DNA of 64,000 nucleotides from JAQBVV01 sp965249205 (GTDB lineage: Bacteria > Acidobacteriota > Vicinamibacteria > Vicinamibacterales > UBA2999): the NCBI GenBank assembly GCA_965249205.1, contig CBDFLL010000005.1, forward strand, positions 372,001-436,000, read 5' to 3'. Positions 24,205-33,184 of this stretch are shown piece by piece (position 1 is the first letter of the stretch; the number at the start of each line of letters is the position of its first letter). The position numbers and the translations under genes were made by a program. The notes beneath the pieces were generated by a model, which was given only the letters and a program-made list of their open reading frames with translations, ran no database searches and was not told where the DNA came from.

Positions 24205-25662
24205 ATGACGACAACGCGCCTACTCATCGCACTTATCGCGCTCGTGCTGCTGATGCCGGCATCCATCGTCGGTCAGCAAGAAGAGCGTTACGACTACTGG
24301 AAGCCCCAGCGACAGATGATCGCCTACGGACAACAGGCGGTGTTCATGTGCAACGGGCTGTTTGCCGGCAACAGGACGCTTGAGAACGTCTTTGCGCAGG
24401 AGCTCGCCTTCTTGCCCCATCCGGTTGGCACACCCGCCGGCGGGGACTATGTCGTGGACGAGGCCCGGAAGGCCGTTGCGGTGGGGTCTGCCGGCGGCAC
24501 GCCAATCATGCGAGCGGCCTTCCGCGAAGGGGTCGGCTGCGTCATCCTGGCCCCCGACCAGACCTTCGAGGATATCGACAGCCTTCCGTCGCTCGACCTG
24601 CCCTATCCACCCGGTGACCCGGCGACCATTGCGTGGCCGGACGGCGACCTCGTCATGAGCAGCGCGCTGCCAGCCAGTGTCGATCCAGCGGCACTCCAGG
24701 CAGCCTCCGACTGGGCATTCGACCGCGAATCGCCCGAGCAGGTCACCCTTAGTCTGTTGGTGGTTCACCAGGGGCAGATCATCCATGAGCGGTATGCGCC
24801 CGGGATGGATATGACGACCAGGACTCGCACCTGGTCTGCCACCAAGAGCATCGCCGGGACGCTGGTCGGCATGCTCGTCGACCAGGGCAAGTTGCAGCTC
24901 GATGAGCCACTGGGGTTCGAATGGCTACCTCGCGCCCTCTCTCCCGAGACCGACCCACGCAGCGCCATCACCCTTCGCAATCTGCTGAACATGTCGAGTG
25001 GGCTCGACACCATTGACAACGGGGGGCTCGAGTACGCCACCGGGTCGGGGTTGTCGTACTGGGCGGGTGCGAGTTCGGTGCAAGGGGCACTGCGGCAGGC
25101 GCTCATCCGGGAGCCGGGCACCAACTGGGACTACGAGAACTACGACACGCTGCTCGCCGTCCTTAAGATGAAGCAGGCTCTGGGAGATGATCAGACCTAT
25201 CGCGAGTTCCCCAGACGCGCGCTGCTCGACAAGATCGGCATGCGAAACACGCTGGTCAGTACTGACCGGTTCGGCGATTTCATCCTGAGCAGCCAGGTCT
25301 ATACCAACGCTCGCGATCTGGCCCGGTTCGGCATGCTCTATCTGCAGAACGGCATGTGGAACGGCGAGCGGCTGCTCTCCCAAGACTGGATCGATTTCGT
25401 GCGGACGCCGACGCCGGCCACCGTCGGGCGAGGCGGCCAGTATGGCGCGCAGTGGTGGCTTGTGCCAGAGGATCGGAACGACGTGCCGAAGGATGCCTAT
25501 GCCGCTTCCGGCAACCGGGGCCAGTACAGCATCGTCGTGCCCTCGCACGATCTGGTCATCGTGCGCCGTGGTCTCGATTACGGTCGCCAAGGGTTCGATC
25601 GCTGGGCGTTGGCGCGCGAGGTCATCAAAGCTATCGACGCACCGGGGAGCAACGGGCAGTAG
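24205..25662 (+). CDS. Secreted serine hydrolase, class C beta-lactamase/DD-peptidase fold
   Basis: A 485-residue protein starting at an ATG preceded by AAGGGAGG, with a signal peptide (LLIALIALVLLMPASIVGQ). After an N-terminal extension of about 150 residues comes the PF00144-type domain: SATK (nucleophile Ser211, Lys214) in TWSATKSIAGTLVGMLVDQG, YEN in NWDYENYDTLL as the second motif, and a C-terminal core around YGAQWWLVPEDR. Members include esterases, D-aminopeptidases and carboxypeptidases; the substrate is unknown. Probably cotranscribed with the gamma-glutamyltransferase, which would suit extracellular peptide or amide scavenging. The N-terminal extension contains two cysteines and no recognised domain. 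Confidence 0.85.
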   Translation: MTTTRLLIALIALVLLMPASIVGQQEERYDYWKPQRQMIAYGQQAVFMCNGLFAGNRTLENVFAQELAFLPHPVGTPAGGDYVVDEARKAVAVGSAGGTPIMRAAFREGVGCVILAPDQTFEDIDSLPSLDLPYPPGDPATIAWPDGDLVMSSALPASVDPAALQAASDWAFDRESPEQVTLSLLVVHQGQIIHERYAPGMDMTTRTRTWSATKSIAGTLVGMLVDQGKLQLDEPLGFEWLPRALSPETDPRSAITLRNLLNMSSGLDTIDNGGLEYATGSGLSYWAGASSVQGALRQALIREPGTNWDYENYDTLLAVLKMKQALGDDQTYREFPRRALLDKIGMRNTLVSTDRFGDFILSSQVYTNARDLARFGMLYLQNGMWNGERLLSQDWIDFVRTPTPATVGRGGQYGAQWWLVPEDRNDVPKDAYAASGNRGQYSIVVPSHDLVIVRRGLDYGRQGFDRWALAREVIKAIDAPGSNGQ

Positions 25663-25706
25663 CAGGACGGCTCTCACCAAGCTCTGTGCATGCGTAACGC
25701 CTCTAG

Positions 25707-27001
25707 CAGGCTGCTGAAGAACCCGGGTGATCGGGCCGTTTTCTAAGGACCATGCGAGTCACCACCGACCGACAACGGTGCGCACGGCTGTGCGCTGGCC
25801 CCGATCAAGGGGCCGGCGACACGCGCGGCCGGTGATCAGGGACACCTCGCCTCCAGATTCCGCAGCCGGACCAAGTTATAGACCGTGGCGGCGAAGGTAA
25901 GCTGCCAATCCACGAGGGCGACACCGCGATGCCGGAGTTTGCGCAAGCCGCCGACGGTCTTCATCCAGCCAAAGACCTGTTCTACGAGTTTCCGTTTCCG
26001 CTGACTGACGTGATAGCCCGCATGCCGCGTGGTCCGGCCATCGATCGCACTCCAGCGGACCTTCTGAGCAACGTGGGGCGTGACGGCCCGGATACGGACA
26101 GCGGCCACAAAGCTTGCCACATCGTAGCCCTTGTCCGCCCCGACCGTGCTGCCCGGCGGCGCGCTGGCCTCCAGCAACAGCGCCGCTGCCTCGCGTTCGG
26201 CGGTCCCCGTCGCGTGAGTCGCGCAGACGTTGGCGACAAGTCCCTGTCGATTGTCCAGCAGCACGTGGCCCAGATACGCCAGCTTGGCTTCCTTCCCCTG
26301 GCCCTTCCGAGGCAGCATCGCCTCCGGATCGGTCGTCGACTGGTGCGTGTCGTTGCGCCGCCGCTCCCCGTGGAAGTTGACCGTGGGATTCCCGGGGTCA
26401 TCGGGCGGGTCGCTCTCCGCCGCGTCCCGGCACCGAAAGCTCTTCAGGCTGGCCCACGCTTCCAATTGGGTCCCATCCACAGTGAAGTGTTCGTCCGAGA
26501 GCAGCCCGGCCGCCCGCGCGTGGGCCTGCACCGCATCAAAGAAGGCGGCCGCGAGATCGCCCGCCAGCAGCCGGTCGCGATTCTTGGTAAACGTGGTGGG
26601 ATGCCAAACCGGGTCGTCCAAATTCAAGCCCACGAACCAGCGGAACAGCAGGTTGTAATTGAGCTCTTCCATCAGCAGCCGCTCGCTCCGCACCGTGTAG
26701 AGCACCTGCAGCAACAACGCGCGCAGCAGCTGTTCCGGCGGGATCGACGGACGCCCTGTGTTGGCGTACAGGCCGGCGAACCTGCGCGACATCGTTCTCA
26801 GCGCTTCGTCCGTCAGCGCGCGAACCGCGCGGAGCGGATGGTCGGCTGGCACGCGCTGTTCCGGCGACAGGTAGCTGAACATGTGAGTGCTTTGCTCATC
26901 GTGTCCGCGCATGATGGGGCTCCCTTCAGCGGTGTTGGGAGCATGGTAGTACGCCGGGATCGATCTGTCGATCCCATTTCACGGAGTTTTTCAGCAGCCT
27001 G
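25707..27001 (-). mobile_element. IS5-family element, copy B
   Basis: Same 1295 bp and ends as copy A, flanked by CTAG on both sides (25703-25706 and 27002-27005). It carries a C at 25750 where copies A, C and D have T, outside the transposase gene. It is inserted at or near the end of the holin-like gene remnant. Confidence 0.92.
25836..26912 (-). CDS. IS5-family transposase (copy B)
   Basis: Identical 358-residue protein to copy A, with the complete DDE core (FTVDGTQLEAW, ADKGYD, RKRKLVEQVFGW). Confidence 0.92.
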   Translation of the reverse strand: MRGHDEQSTHMFSYLSPEQRVPADHPLRAVRALTDEALRTMSRRFAGLYANTGRPSIPPEQLLRALLLQVLYTVRSERLLMEELNYNLLFRWFVGLNLDDPVWHPTTFTKNRDRLLAGDLAAAFFDAVQAHARAAGLLSDEHFTVDGTQLEAWASLKSFRCRDAAESDPPDDPGNPTVNFHGERRRNDTHQSTTDPEAMLPRKGQGKEAKLAYLGHVLLDNRQGLVANVCATHATGTAEREAAALLLEASAPPGSTVGADKGYDVASFVAAVRIRAVTPHVAQKVRWSAIDGRTTRHAGYHVSQRKRKLVEQVFGWMKTVGGLRKLRHRGVALVDWQLTFAATVYNLVRLRNLEARCP

Positions 27002-27059
27002 CTAGTGAAAAAACATCGACGTCTAATTTTTTCATTTCCAACTTAAACTCGTGGTCTAG

Positions 27060-28354
27060 CAGGCTGCTGAAGAACCCGGGTGATCGGGCCGTTTTCTAAG
27101 GATCATGCGAGTCACCACCGACCGACAACGGTGCGCACGGCTGTGCGCTGGCCCCGATCAAGGGGCCGGCGACACGCGCGGCCGGTGATCAGGGACACCT
27201 CGCCTCCAGATTCCGCAGCCGGACCAAGTTATAGACCGTGGCGGCGAAGGTAAGCTGCCAATCCACGAGGGCGACACCGCGATGCCGGAGTTTGCGCAAG
27301 CCGCCGACGGTCTTCATCCAGCCAAAGACCTGTTCTACGAGTTTCCGTTTCCGCTGACTGACGTGATAGCCCGCATGCCGCGTGGTCCGGCCATCGATCG
27401 CACTCCAGCGGACCTTCTGAGCAACGTGGGGCGTGACGGCCCGGATACGGACAGCGGCCACAAAGCTTGCCACATCGTAGCCCTTGTCCGCCCCGACCGT
27501 GCTGCCCGGCGGCGCGCTGGCCTCCAGCAACAGCGCCGCTGCCTCGCGTTCGGCGGTCCCCGTCGCGTGAGTCGCGCAGACGTTGGCGACAAGTCCCTGT
27601 CGATTGTCCAGCAGCACGTGGCCCAGATACGCCAGCTTGGCTTCCTTCCCCTGGCCCTTCCGAGGCAGCATCGCCTCCGGATCGGTCGTCGACTGGTGCG
27701 TGTCGTTGCGCCGCCGCTCCCCGTGGAAGTTGACCGTGGGATTCCCGGGGTCATCGGGCGGGTCGCTCTCCGCCGCGTCCCGGCACCGAAAGCTCTTCAG
27801 GCTGGCCCACGCTTCCAATTGGGTCCCATCCACAGTGAAGTGTTCGTCCGAGAGCAGCCCGGCCGCCCGCGCGTGGGCCTGCACCGCATCAAAGAAGGCG
27901 GCCGCGAGATCGCCCGCCAGCAGCCGGTCGCGATTCTTGGTAAACGTGGTGGGATGCCAAACCGGGTCGTCCAAATTCAAGCCCACGAACCAGCGGAACA
28001 GCAGGTTGTAATTGAGCTCTTCCATCAGCAGCCGCTCGCTCCGCACCGTGTAGAGCACCTGCAGCAACAACGCGCGCAGCAGCTGTTCCGGCGGGATCGA
28101 CGGACGCCCTGTGTTGGCGTACAGGCCGGCGAACCTGCGCGACATCGTTCTCAGCGCTTCGTCCGTCAGCGCGCGAACCGCGCGGAGCGGATGGTCGGCT
28201 GGCACGCGCTGTTCCGGCGACAGGTAGCTGAACATGTGAGTGCTTTGCTCATCGTGTCCGCGCATGATGGGGCTCCCTTCAGCGGTGTTGGGAGCATGGT
28301 AGTACGCCGGGATCGATCTGTCGATCCCATTTCACGGAGTTTTTCAGCAGCCTG
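27060..28354 (-). mobile_element. IS5-family element, copy C
   Basis: Same sequence as copy A, only 54 bp from copy B and in the same orientation. The left flank is CTAG (27056-27059) and the right flank CTAA (28355-28358). The frame of the interrupted gene is restored on excision whichever of the two versions is original. Confidence 0.92.
27189..28265 (-). CDS. IS5-family transposase (copy C)
   Basis: Identical 358-residue DDE transposase to copies A and B. Confidence 0.92.
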   Translation of the reverse strand: MRGHDEQSTHMFSYLSPEQRVPADHPLRAVRALTDEALRTMSRRFAGLYANTGRPSIPPEQLLRALLLQVLYTVRSERLLMEELNYNLLFRWFVGLNLDDPVWHPTTFTKNRDRLLAGDLAAAFFDAVQAHARAAGLLSDEHFTVDGTQLEAWASLKSFRCRDAAESDPPDDPGNPTVNFHGERRRNDTHQSTTDPEAMLPRKGQGKEAKLAYLGHVLLDNRQGLVANVCATHATGTAEREAAALLLEASAPPGSTVGADKGYDVASFVAAVRIRAVTPHVAQKVRWSAIDGRTTRHAGYHVSQRKRKLVEQVFGWMKTVGGLRKLRHRGVALVDWQLTFAATVYNLVRLRNLEARCP

Positions 28355-28572
28355 CTAAGTCCTTAATTCTTTGCAGATTCTTTGAATCCTTGAGTAGATC
28401 AGATACGACCTCTTCAGAACTCCTTCCATCAGAATTACTATCTCCAACTAATTTGTCCGTTATAAATTTAGGCTCTTCAGGAAGTCGTGTGGGTAAATTG
28501 AGTGGATAAAACGAGCTTGCTCCGAGTGGCGAGAAGCGTGTCCAGGGCTGCTCCAACTGCGATGATGTCCCG

Positions 28573-29804
28573 ATGGCTAATTCCCGGAAGCGACAGCGGC
28601 GGCTGTGGGACGCATACGCGTTCCCTGGTGTGCGTCCGCGACACGCGGTGCGCGGTGTCTTCGGCGACCCGAAGGCGCGCGTCATCACGCTTGTCCGGCG
28701 CTCAAAAAAACGCGCTGCGGCTGTTGCGGTCGCGCGCACATGGGCTGGTACGACCGGCGCGTGCGTCACGTACGCGATCTCCCTTGCGGCGAGCTACGCA
28801 TCTACCTGGAAGTCGAGGTGCGGCGCGTGCAATGCCGGCGCTGCGGCAAGGTGAAGCGCGAGCGGCTCGACTTCCTCGCCGACAATCCGTTTTATACCAA
28901 GCGCTTTGCCCAGTACGTGGGCCGGCGCTGCCGCTCGACGACGATCAAGGACATGGCCGCGGAGCTCAACCTCGACTGGGACACGGTCAAGACGCTCGAG
29001 AAGCATTACATGCAGGCGCAGCTGGCCAAGGCGGGCACCCCGGGGCCGAAGGTCATCGGCATCGATGAGATCTCGATTCGCAAGGGACACACCTATCGCA
29101 TCGTGGTAAGCGATCTAATCCGCGAGCGTCCGATCTGGTTTGGAGGGGCGGATCGCTCGCAGGCGAGCATGGCGCAGTTCTACGAGTGGCTCGGAGACAA
29201 GAAGAGCCGAAGCGTTCGCCTGGCGGTGATGGATATGTGGAAGCCGTTTCGCAACGCGGCGAACACGCACGCGCCCCAGGCGGCGATCCTGTTCGACAAG
29301 TTCCATATCCTGCGCCACCTGGGGAAGGCGCTCGACACGGTGCGCAAGGCCGAGTACGCACGGCTCAGCGGCAAGGATCGTCGCTTCATCAAGGGCCAGA
29401 AGTACACGCTGCTGTCGCGCCGCGAGCACCTGACCGTGGAGGGTCGACAGAATCTCAAGACCCTGCTCGCGGCCAACAAGCGATTGAACACCGCCTACCT
29501 GCTCAAGGAATCGTTCGCCCAGATGTGGAGCTACGAGCGGGAAGCGTGGGCACGGCGTTTCTTCGAGAACTGGCGGGCGAGTCTGAAGTGGCAGCGCCTT
29601 GCGCCCTACCAGAAGTTCGCCGAGATGATCGATCGCCATTGGGATGGCATCGCCGCCTATTGCAAGCCCGAAAACAAGGTGTCGCTCGGGTTCGTCGAGG
29701 GGCTCAATAACAAGATCCGCGTCATCCAGCGCCGCGCGTACGGACTGCGCGATGAGGAATACCTGCGGCTCAAGATCCTTTCCTGCATGTTACCCGCGCT
29801 CTAA
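28573..29804 (+). CDS. ISL3-family transposase, probably made by -1 frameshifting
   Basis: The N-terminal part starts at 28573 (RKRQRRLWDAYAFPGVRP, GVFGDPKARVITLVRRSKK), a typical start for this ISL3 group. The rest lies in the -1 frame: a zinc-binding region (RCGCCGRAHMGWYD, VRRVQCRRCGKVKRERLDF), then the DDE domain with IGIDEISIRKGHTYRIVV (first Asp), LAVMDMWKPFRNA (second Asp) and LGFVEGLNNKIRVIQRRAYG (Glu). The change of frame falls at A-AAA-AAA (28704-28710) in exactly the phase needed for -1 slippage. The alternative is a one-base change that inactivates the gene, or a homopolymer sequencing error. Confidence 0.82.
28704..28710 (+). other. Slippery heptamer A_AAA_AAA
   Basis: Seven adenines read as tcA AAA AAA in the upstream frame. 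A one-base backward slip gives the frame of the transposase catalytic domain. GC-rich sequence with hairpin potential follows at once (28711-28770). Confidence 0.5.
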
Positions 29805-29933
29805 AATGCCCCGAAATCACCCACTCGATTACCTGAAGAGCCTAAATTTAGTTGCGACTCCGGCAAAGGGTCCTCCTAAGGCAGAAGCAATTGTTGGTGC
29901 GATGTGCTCCATTAATTGTCTTACTTTGTTCAT

Positions 29934-30394
29934 TATCTTAGGCTGTTCTATGCGATTGAAGTTATTACGACTAACTAATGATGTTTATACTAAAATGTTT
30001 AGTCGAGCTGCTAATCTTTTCAAAACTAGTCTCAAAAACTACCACCTTTTCATGTGTTCGTAAACCTCGGGGTCAAAACTAGTTGGCCGGAGAGAACACT
30101 GAAAATAAATAGAGTGAGTTTTCGGTGGTCGTGATGTGTGCTGTCGTAGAAAGCTAGTCAGCTTTGGTCGATTACCTCCATGTGGGGTATTTGGTATTGT
30201 ATTTCCCGTATTCCTTGAAGCCGGGGAAGCCTGTTTCGGAGGGTTCTTAGTGGTTGGAGTAGCATTCGAAAATGTCGCGATGACCGAGCCACTGAGCCTC
30301 CAAGGCCGAGGCGTTAATCGCGCGCACGAAGGGCCGTCACACGGTTTTGCTCCGAACATGCCCACACCCCGCCTCATGTCCCTTGGTGGACCCG
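29934..30394. other. No recognised gene; transition from low-GC to high-GC DNA
   Basis: The first 190 bases continue the AT-rich foreign segment that carried the holin-like gene. Composition returns to the local average by about 30250. Open frames on both strands lack recognisable domains or good ribosome binding sites. Confidence 0.5.
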
Positions 30395-30796
30395 CTATCG
30401 ACGTGTTTTGCGGGGTTTGCCGCTTGCGGCCACGCGAATCGAGGCCTGAACCCACGTCGTCAGTTCGTCGGCGTCCTCCAGGACCCCAGCCGGGACCTGG
30501 TAGTAGGACATCGTCATGGGCTTGTCCGCGTATGGCTTGAACGCCGACATGCCTTCGGCCTCGTACTGAGCTCGATTCCTGTCATCAACCTTCAGGTAGA
30601 GGGTGTTGGCCGCGAGAATCCCGAAGAAGACGCCCGCCGAATAGAGTCCGACGCCGCCGAACATCGACCGGGCCACCACCGAGTCGACGTCAGCCAGTTG
30701 CTCAAGGACGAACGCGCGGAACTCGTCGCTGACGCGCGCCGGCTTGAAGGTGCCCTTCGAGGCGGGTGCGCGCGGCGTCCGCGTCCTCTTCGCCAT
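30395..30796 (-). CDS. TfoX/Sxy N-terminal domain protein (copy 1)
   Basis: A 133-residue protein with VSDEFRAFVLEQLADV, ARSMFGGVGLYSAGVFFGIL, NTLYLKVD and FKPYADKPMTMSYYQVPAGV, the TfoX N-terminal domain fold. It lacks the C-terminal TfoX domain, so it is not a full Sxy competence regulator; stand-alone domains are of unknown function. The basic N-terminus (KRTRTPRAPASKGTFKP) may contact nucleic acid. A copy with about 90 percent identity lies at 55599-56000, and similarity extends some 25 bases upstream of both starts, so a segment was duplicated. Confidence 0.82.
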   Translation of the reverse strand: MAKRTRTPRAPASKGTFKPARVSDEFRAFVLEQLADVDSVVARSMFGGVGLYSAGVFFGILAANTLYLKVDDRNRAQYEAEGMSAFKPYADKPMTMSYYQVPAGVLEDADELTTWVQASIRVAASGKPRKTRR

Positions 30797-31107
30797 CTCG
30801 GGCGGAAGTCTACATGGACTGCTCCACCCGGCGAGAATCGCGACGCCCTGTGAACCGCAATTCGCGCCTCAACCAAATAGACACCCCACCCTGGCCCAAG
30901 TGGCTCCCGCGATCGCGGCGCAAGTACCGCAGTGTGCGGTTCTGAAGACCAGGCAGGCAAGCGTATCGGGCGCAAGTGTGCAGACCGCGACACCGACGGG
31001 GGGAGGCCGACGCCGCAGACGCCGGATCGCCCAGTCCCCCGCGGGCAGTGCTCCTTCGCCGAGCACTATATGGACTGGGCACGTAGAGTTGCGTATCATC
31101 CAGCCGA

Positions 31108-33174
31108 ATGCATCCTGTGAAGAGCTGGCGGCTGGCGCTCGATATCGGTGGTTTCTTCGCACTGGGTCTTGCGTATCCGCTTTTCGAAGTCCTGTCGCAG
31201 AGCCCCGAATTCTTCGTCGCCCGGAACAGCACGCCGGCCCAGGTCGTCCTCTTCGCAGGCCTCGTCTGCTTCATCGTCCCTGCGGTGCTGTTCGGCGTCG
31301 CCCGAATCGCCGCGAGGCTGAGCGGCGCTGCCGGTGGTTACGTCCACGAAGCGATTCTTGCGCTGCTGTTCATGGCCGTGGTCATGACCTGGCTGAACCG
31401 TGTCGATGACCTCGCCGTCTGGGCTGCGGTTTCGCTTGCGTTCGCGGCCGGGCTCGCGTTCGCCGTCGGATACCGTCGAGCGGAGGCCGTACGCCTCTTC
31501 GTGACCGCCCTTGGCCCGGCCACGCTGGTCGTGCCGGTGTTGTTCCTGTTGGACAGCAATGTCCGTGGCGCGCTGGACCCGATAGCCGAGCGCTTTGCCT
31601 CGGCTGAGTTGAGCGAGACTCCTCCAATAGTCTTCATCGTGTTCGATGAGCTTCCGCTGAACAGCCTGCTGGACGAACATTACGAAATCGACGCCGACCG
31701 CTATCCGCATTTCTCGGCCCTCGCCGCACGGAGTCATTGGTTTCGCAATGCGACGACCGTGTCCTCGGAAACGATGTGGGCTCTTCCAGCTCTCGTCTCC
31801 GGCATCTACCCGCTGGAGCGCGGCGCCGTACCGACCCGCCGCTATTATCCGAACAATCTCTTCACGGTGTTGAGCGGGCGGTACGAGATGACGGTGCTCG
31901 GCAGCTTCCCCCAGCTGTGTCCCGTGCCCGCGTGTCAGCACGACCGAGCTGTGGCTGAAGAAACGATCGCCGGACTGGCCGCGGATTCGGCTGTCATTCT
32001 GGGCCACATCGTCCTGCCAGAGCCGTTGACGCGGAACCTGCCAACGATTGTCGGGGGTTGGTCGGGTTTCGCGCGCGTGCGCGTGCAACCTGAGACTGAC
32101 GTTGGCGCGGCGCAGGACCGCAGATCAGAGTTCGAACGATTCCTCGCGGCGATCGAGAACGATGGCGGCGCTCACCTGTACTTCCTGCACAGCCTGCTGC
32201 CCCACATGGCCTTCGAGTTTGTGCCATCGGGCCATCGGTATGCAGGGCCCGACTATCAGGGTCGGGAGATCGGGGGAAAGGCATTGTTCCAAGCCGCCGA
32301 CCGCGGGCTCGCTCACGCGCTATATCAGCGGCATCTGCTCCAGGTGGGTTTCGTCGACCGTCTCATCGGAGAGCTCACGGACCGCCTCCGGGAGCAGGGG
32401 CTGTACGATGAGGCGCTGATTGTCGTCACGGCCGACCACGGTGCCAGCTACCGTCAGGGGCAGCATCGGCGCGCCTTGACCGATGGCAACGCGTCGGATA
32501 TCGCTTTGGTGCCGCTGTTCATCAAGCTTCCGGCGCAGCAGACCGGTATGGTCAGCGACAGGAACGCGCAGACGATTGACATCCTGCCAACGATCGCCGG
32601 AGCGCTGTCGTTCGATCTGCCTTTTGGAGTCGATGGTCAATCGCTGCTCGATGGCGCTGGTCCGAATCGGGGGAGCAAGACATTCATCCAGCGAAACCTC
32701 GACAACGCCTGGGTCGAAAGGCTGGGCGATATCGCCTCGCGGAGTCGCGTGAGCGTGCAGCACAAGATCTCGACATTCGGCTCGCACTCCAACGCCCGTC
32801 TCTACGGTGTAGGACCGTCGGCCGAATTACTGGGAACAAAGGCGGCGCTTCTGACGACCGCTCGCCAGAGCCCTGTGAAGGTCTCTTCGAGTAACTTCTC
32901 GACCTTTCGCGAGATCCGGCGATCGGAACGCGAAGTGCACATGTACGTTGCAGGAGTACTCGACGCCCCGCAGGATGAGCCGGTTCAACTCGCCATTGCG
33001 CTCAACGGCGTCGTTGCGGCCACGACCGAGTCCTACCGGGCGGACGGGGCCTGGGCGTTTGCCGCGATGCTGCCAGAAGACGGGGTACTCGAAGGCGCCA
33101 ATGACGTAAGGCTCTTTGCCATCGAGCCAGACGGAGAGCGTACTGTGCTGTCGACCGTGAACTCCCTCCGATGA
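31108..33174 (+). CDS. Membrane-anchored sulfatase/phosphoethanolamine-transferase-like hydrolase
   Basis: A 688-residue protein with four N-terminal hydrophobic helices (about 10-170) followed by an alkaline-phosphatase-superfamily domain: PPIVFIVFDELPLNSLL begins it and contains the first metal Asp, TVSSETMWALPALVSGIYPL contains the nucleophile region, FLHSLLPHMAFEF a metal-site His, and IVVTADHGASYR the conserved DHG. The C-terminal 150 residues have no recognised domain. This architecture is shared by membrane sulfatase-like enzymes and LTA-synthase relatives that modify surface polymers from the periplasmic side. No Shine-Dalgarno is visible. The lipoprotein gene downstream starts 11 bases after the stop and is probably cotranscribed. 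Confidence 0.8.
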   Translation: MHPVKSWRLALDIGGFFALGLAYPLFEVLSQSPEFFVARNSTPAQVVLFAGLVCFIVPAVLFGVARIAARLSGAAGGYVHEAILALLFMAVVMTWLNRVDDLAVWAAVSLAFAAGLAFAVGYRRAEAVRLFVTALGPATLVVPVLFLLDSNVRGALDPIAERFASAELSETPPIVFIVFDELPLNSLLDEHYEIDADRYPHFSALAARSHWFRNATTVSSETMWALPALVSGIYPLERGAVPTRRYYPNNLFTVLSGRYEMTVLGSFPQLCPVPACQHDRAVAEETIAGLAADSAVILGHIVLPEPLTRNLPTIVGGWSGFARVRVQPETDVGAAQDRRSEFERFLAAIENDGGAHLYFLHSLLPHMAFEFVPSGHRYAGPDYQGREIGGKALFQAADRGLAHALYQRHLLQVGFVDRLIGELTDRLREQGLYDEALIVVTADHGASYRQGQHRRALTDGNASDIALVPLFIKLPAQQTGMVSDRNAQTIDILPTIAGALSFDLPFGVDGQSLLDGAGPNRGSKTFIQRNLDNAWVERLGDIASRSRVSVQHKISTFGSHSNARLYGVGPSAELLGTKAALLTTARQSPVKVSSSNFSTFREIRRSEREVHMYVAGVLDAPQDEPVQLAIALNGVVAATTESYRADGAWAFAAMLPEDGVLEGANDVRLFAIEPDGERTVLSTVNSLR

Positions 33175-33184
33175 CGGCGCCTGT

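Larger units (their letters stand above)
28471..29842 (+). mobile_element. ISL3-family insertion sequence
   Basis: A 1372-bp element with inverted repeats of about 29 bp (first 11 bases GGCTCTTCAGG identical, about 24 of 29 overall) and a perfect 8-bp target duplication TAAATTTA at 28463-28470 and 29843-29850, as expected for ISL3. It is inserted into the low-GC holin-like gene. Confidence 0.92.
27002..29933 (-). pseudogene. Low-GC holin-like (3TM phage/GTA holin type) gene split by two insertion sequences
   Basis: Three minus-strand blocks, 29933-29843, 28470-28355 and 27055-27002, join into one frame when the ISL3 and IS5-C elements and one copy of each target duplication are removed. The joined frame reads MNKVRQLMEHIAPTIASALG, GPFAGVATKFITDKLVGDS, SEEVVSDLLKDSKNLQRIKD, then LDHEFKLEMKKLDVDVFSL. 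The layout (Ala/Gly-rich amphipathic start, Glu/Asp-rich middle, LKQAELDF-like helix) resembles the first half of 3TM holins of phages and gene-transfer agents. The C-terminal membrane helices are absent, because IS5-B follows. The A+T content is far above the surroundings, which marks recent foreign DNA. The reconstruction is read directly; the holin label is tentative. Confidence 0.55.

Noticed and set aside
17963..27005. Composite transposon made of IS5 copies A and B with metabolic cargo
   Set aside because: Each copy has its own CTAG duplication, which points to separate insertions rather than movement as one unit.
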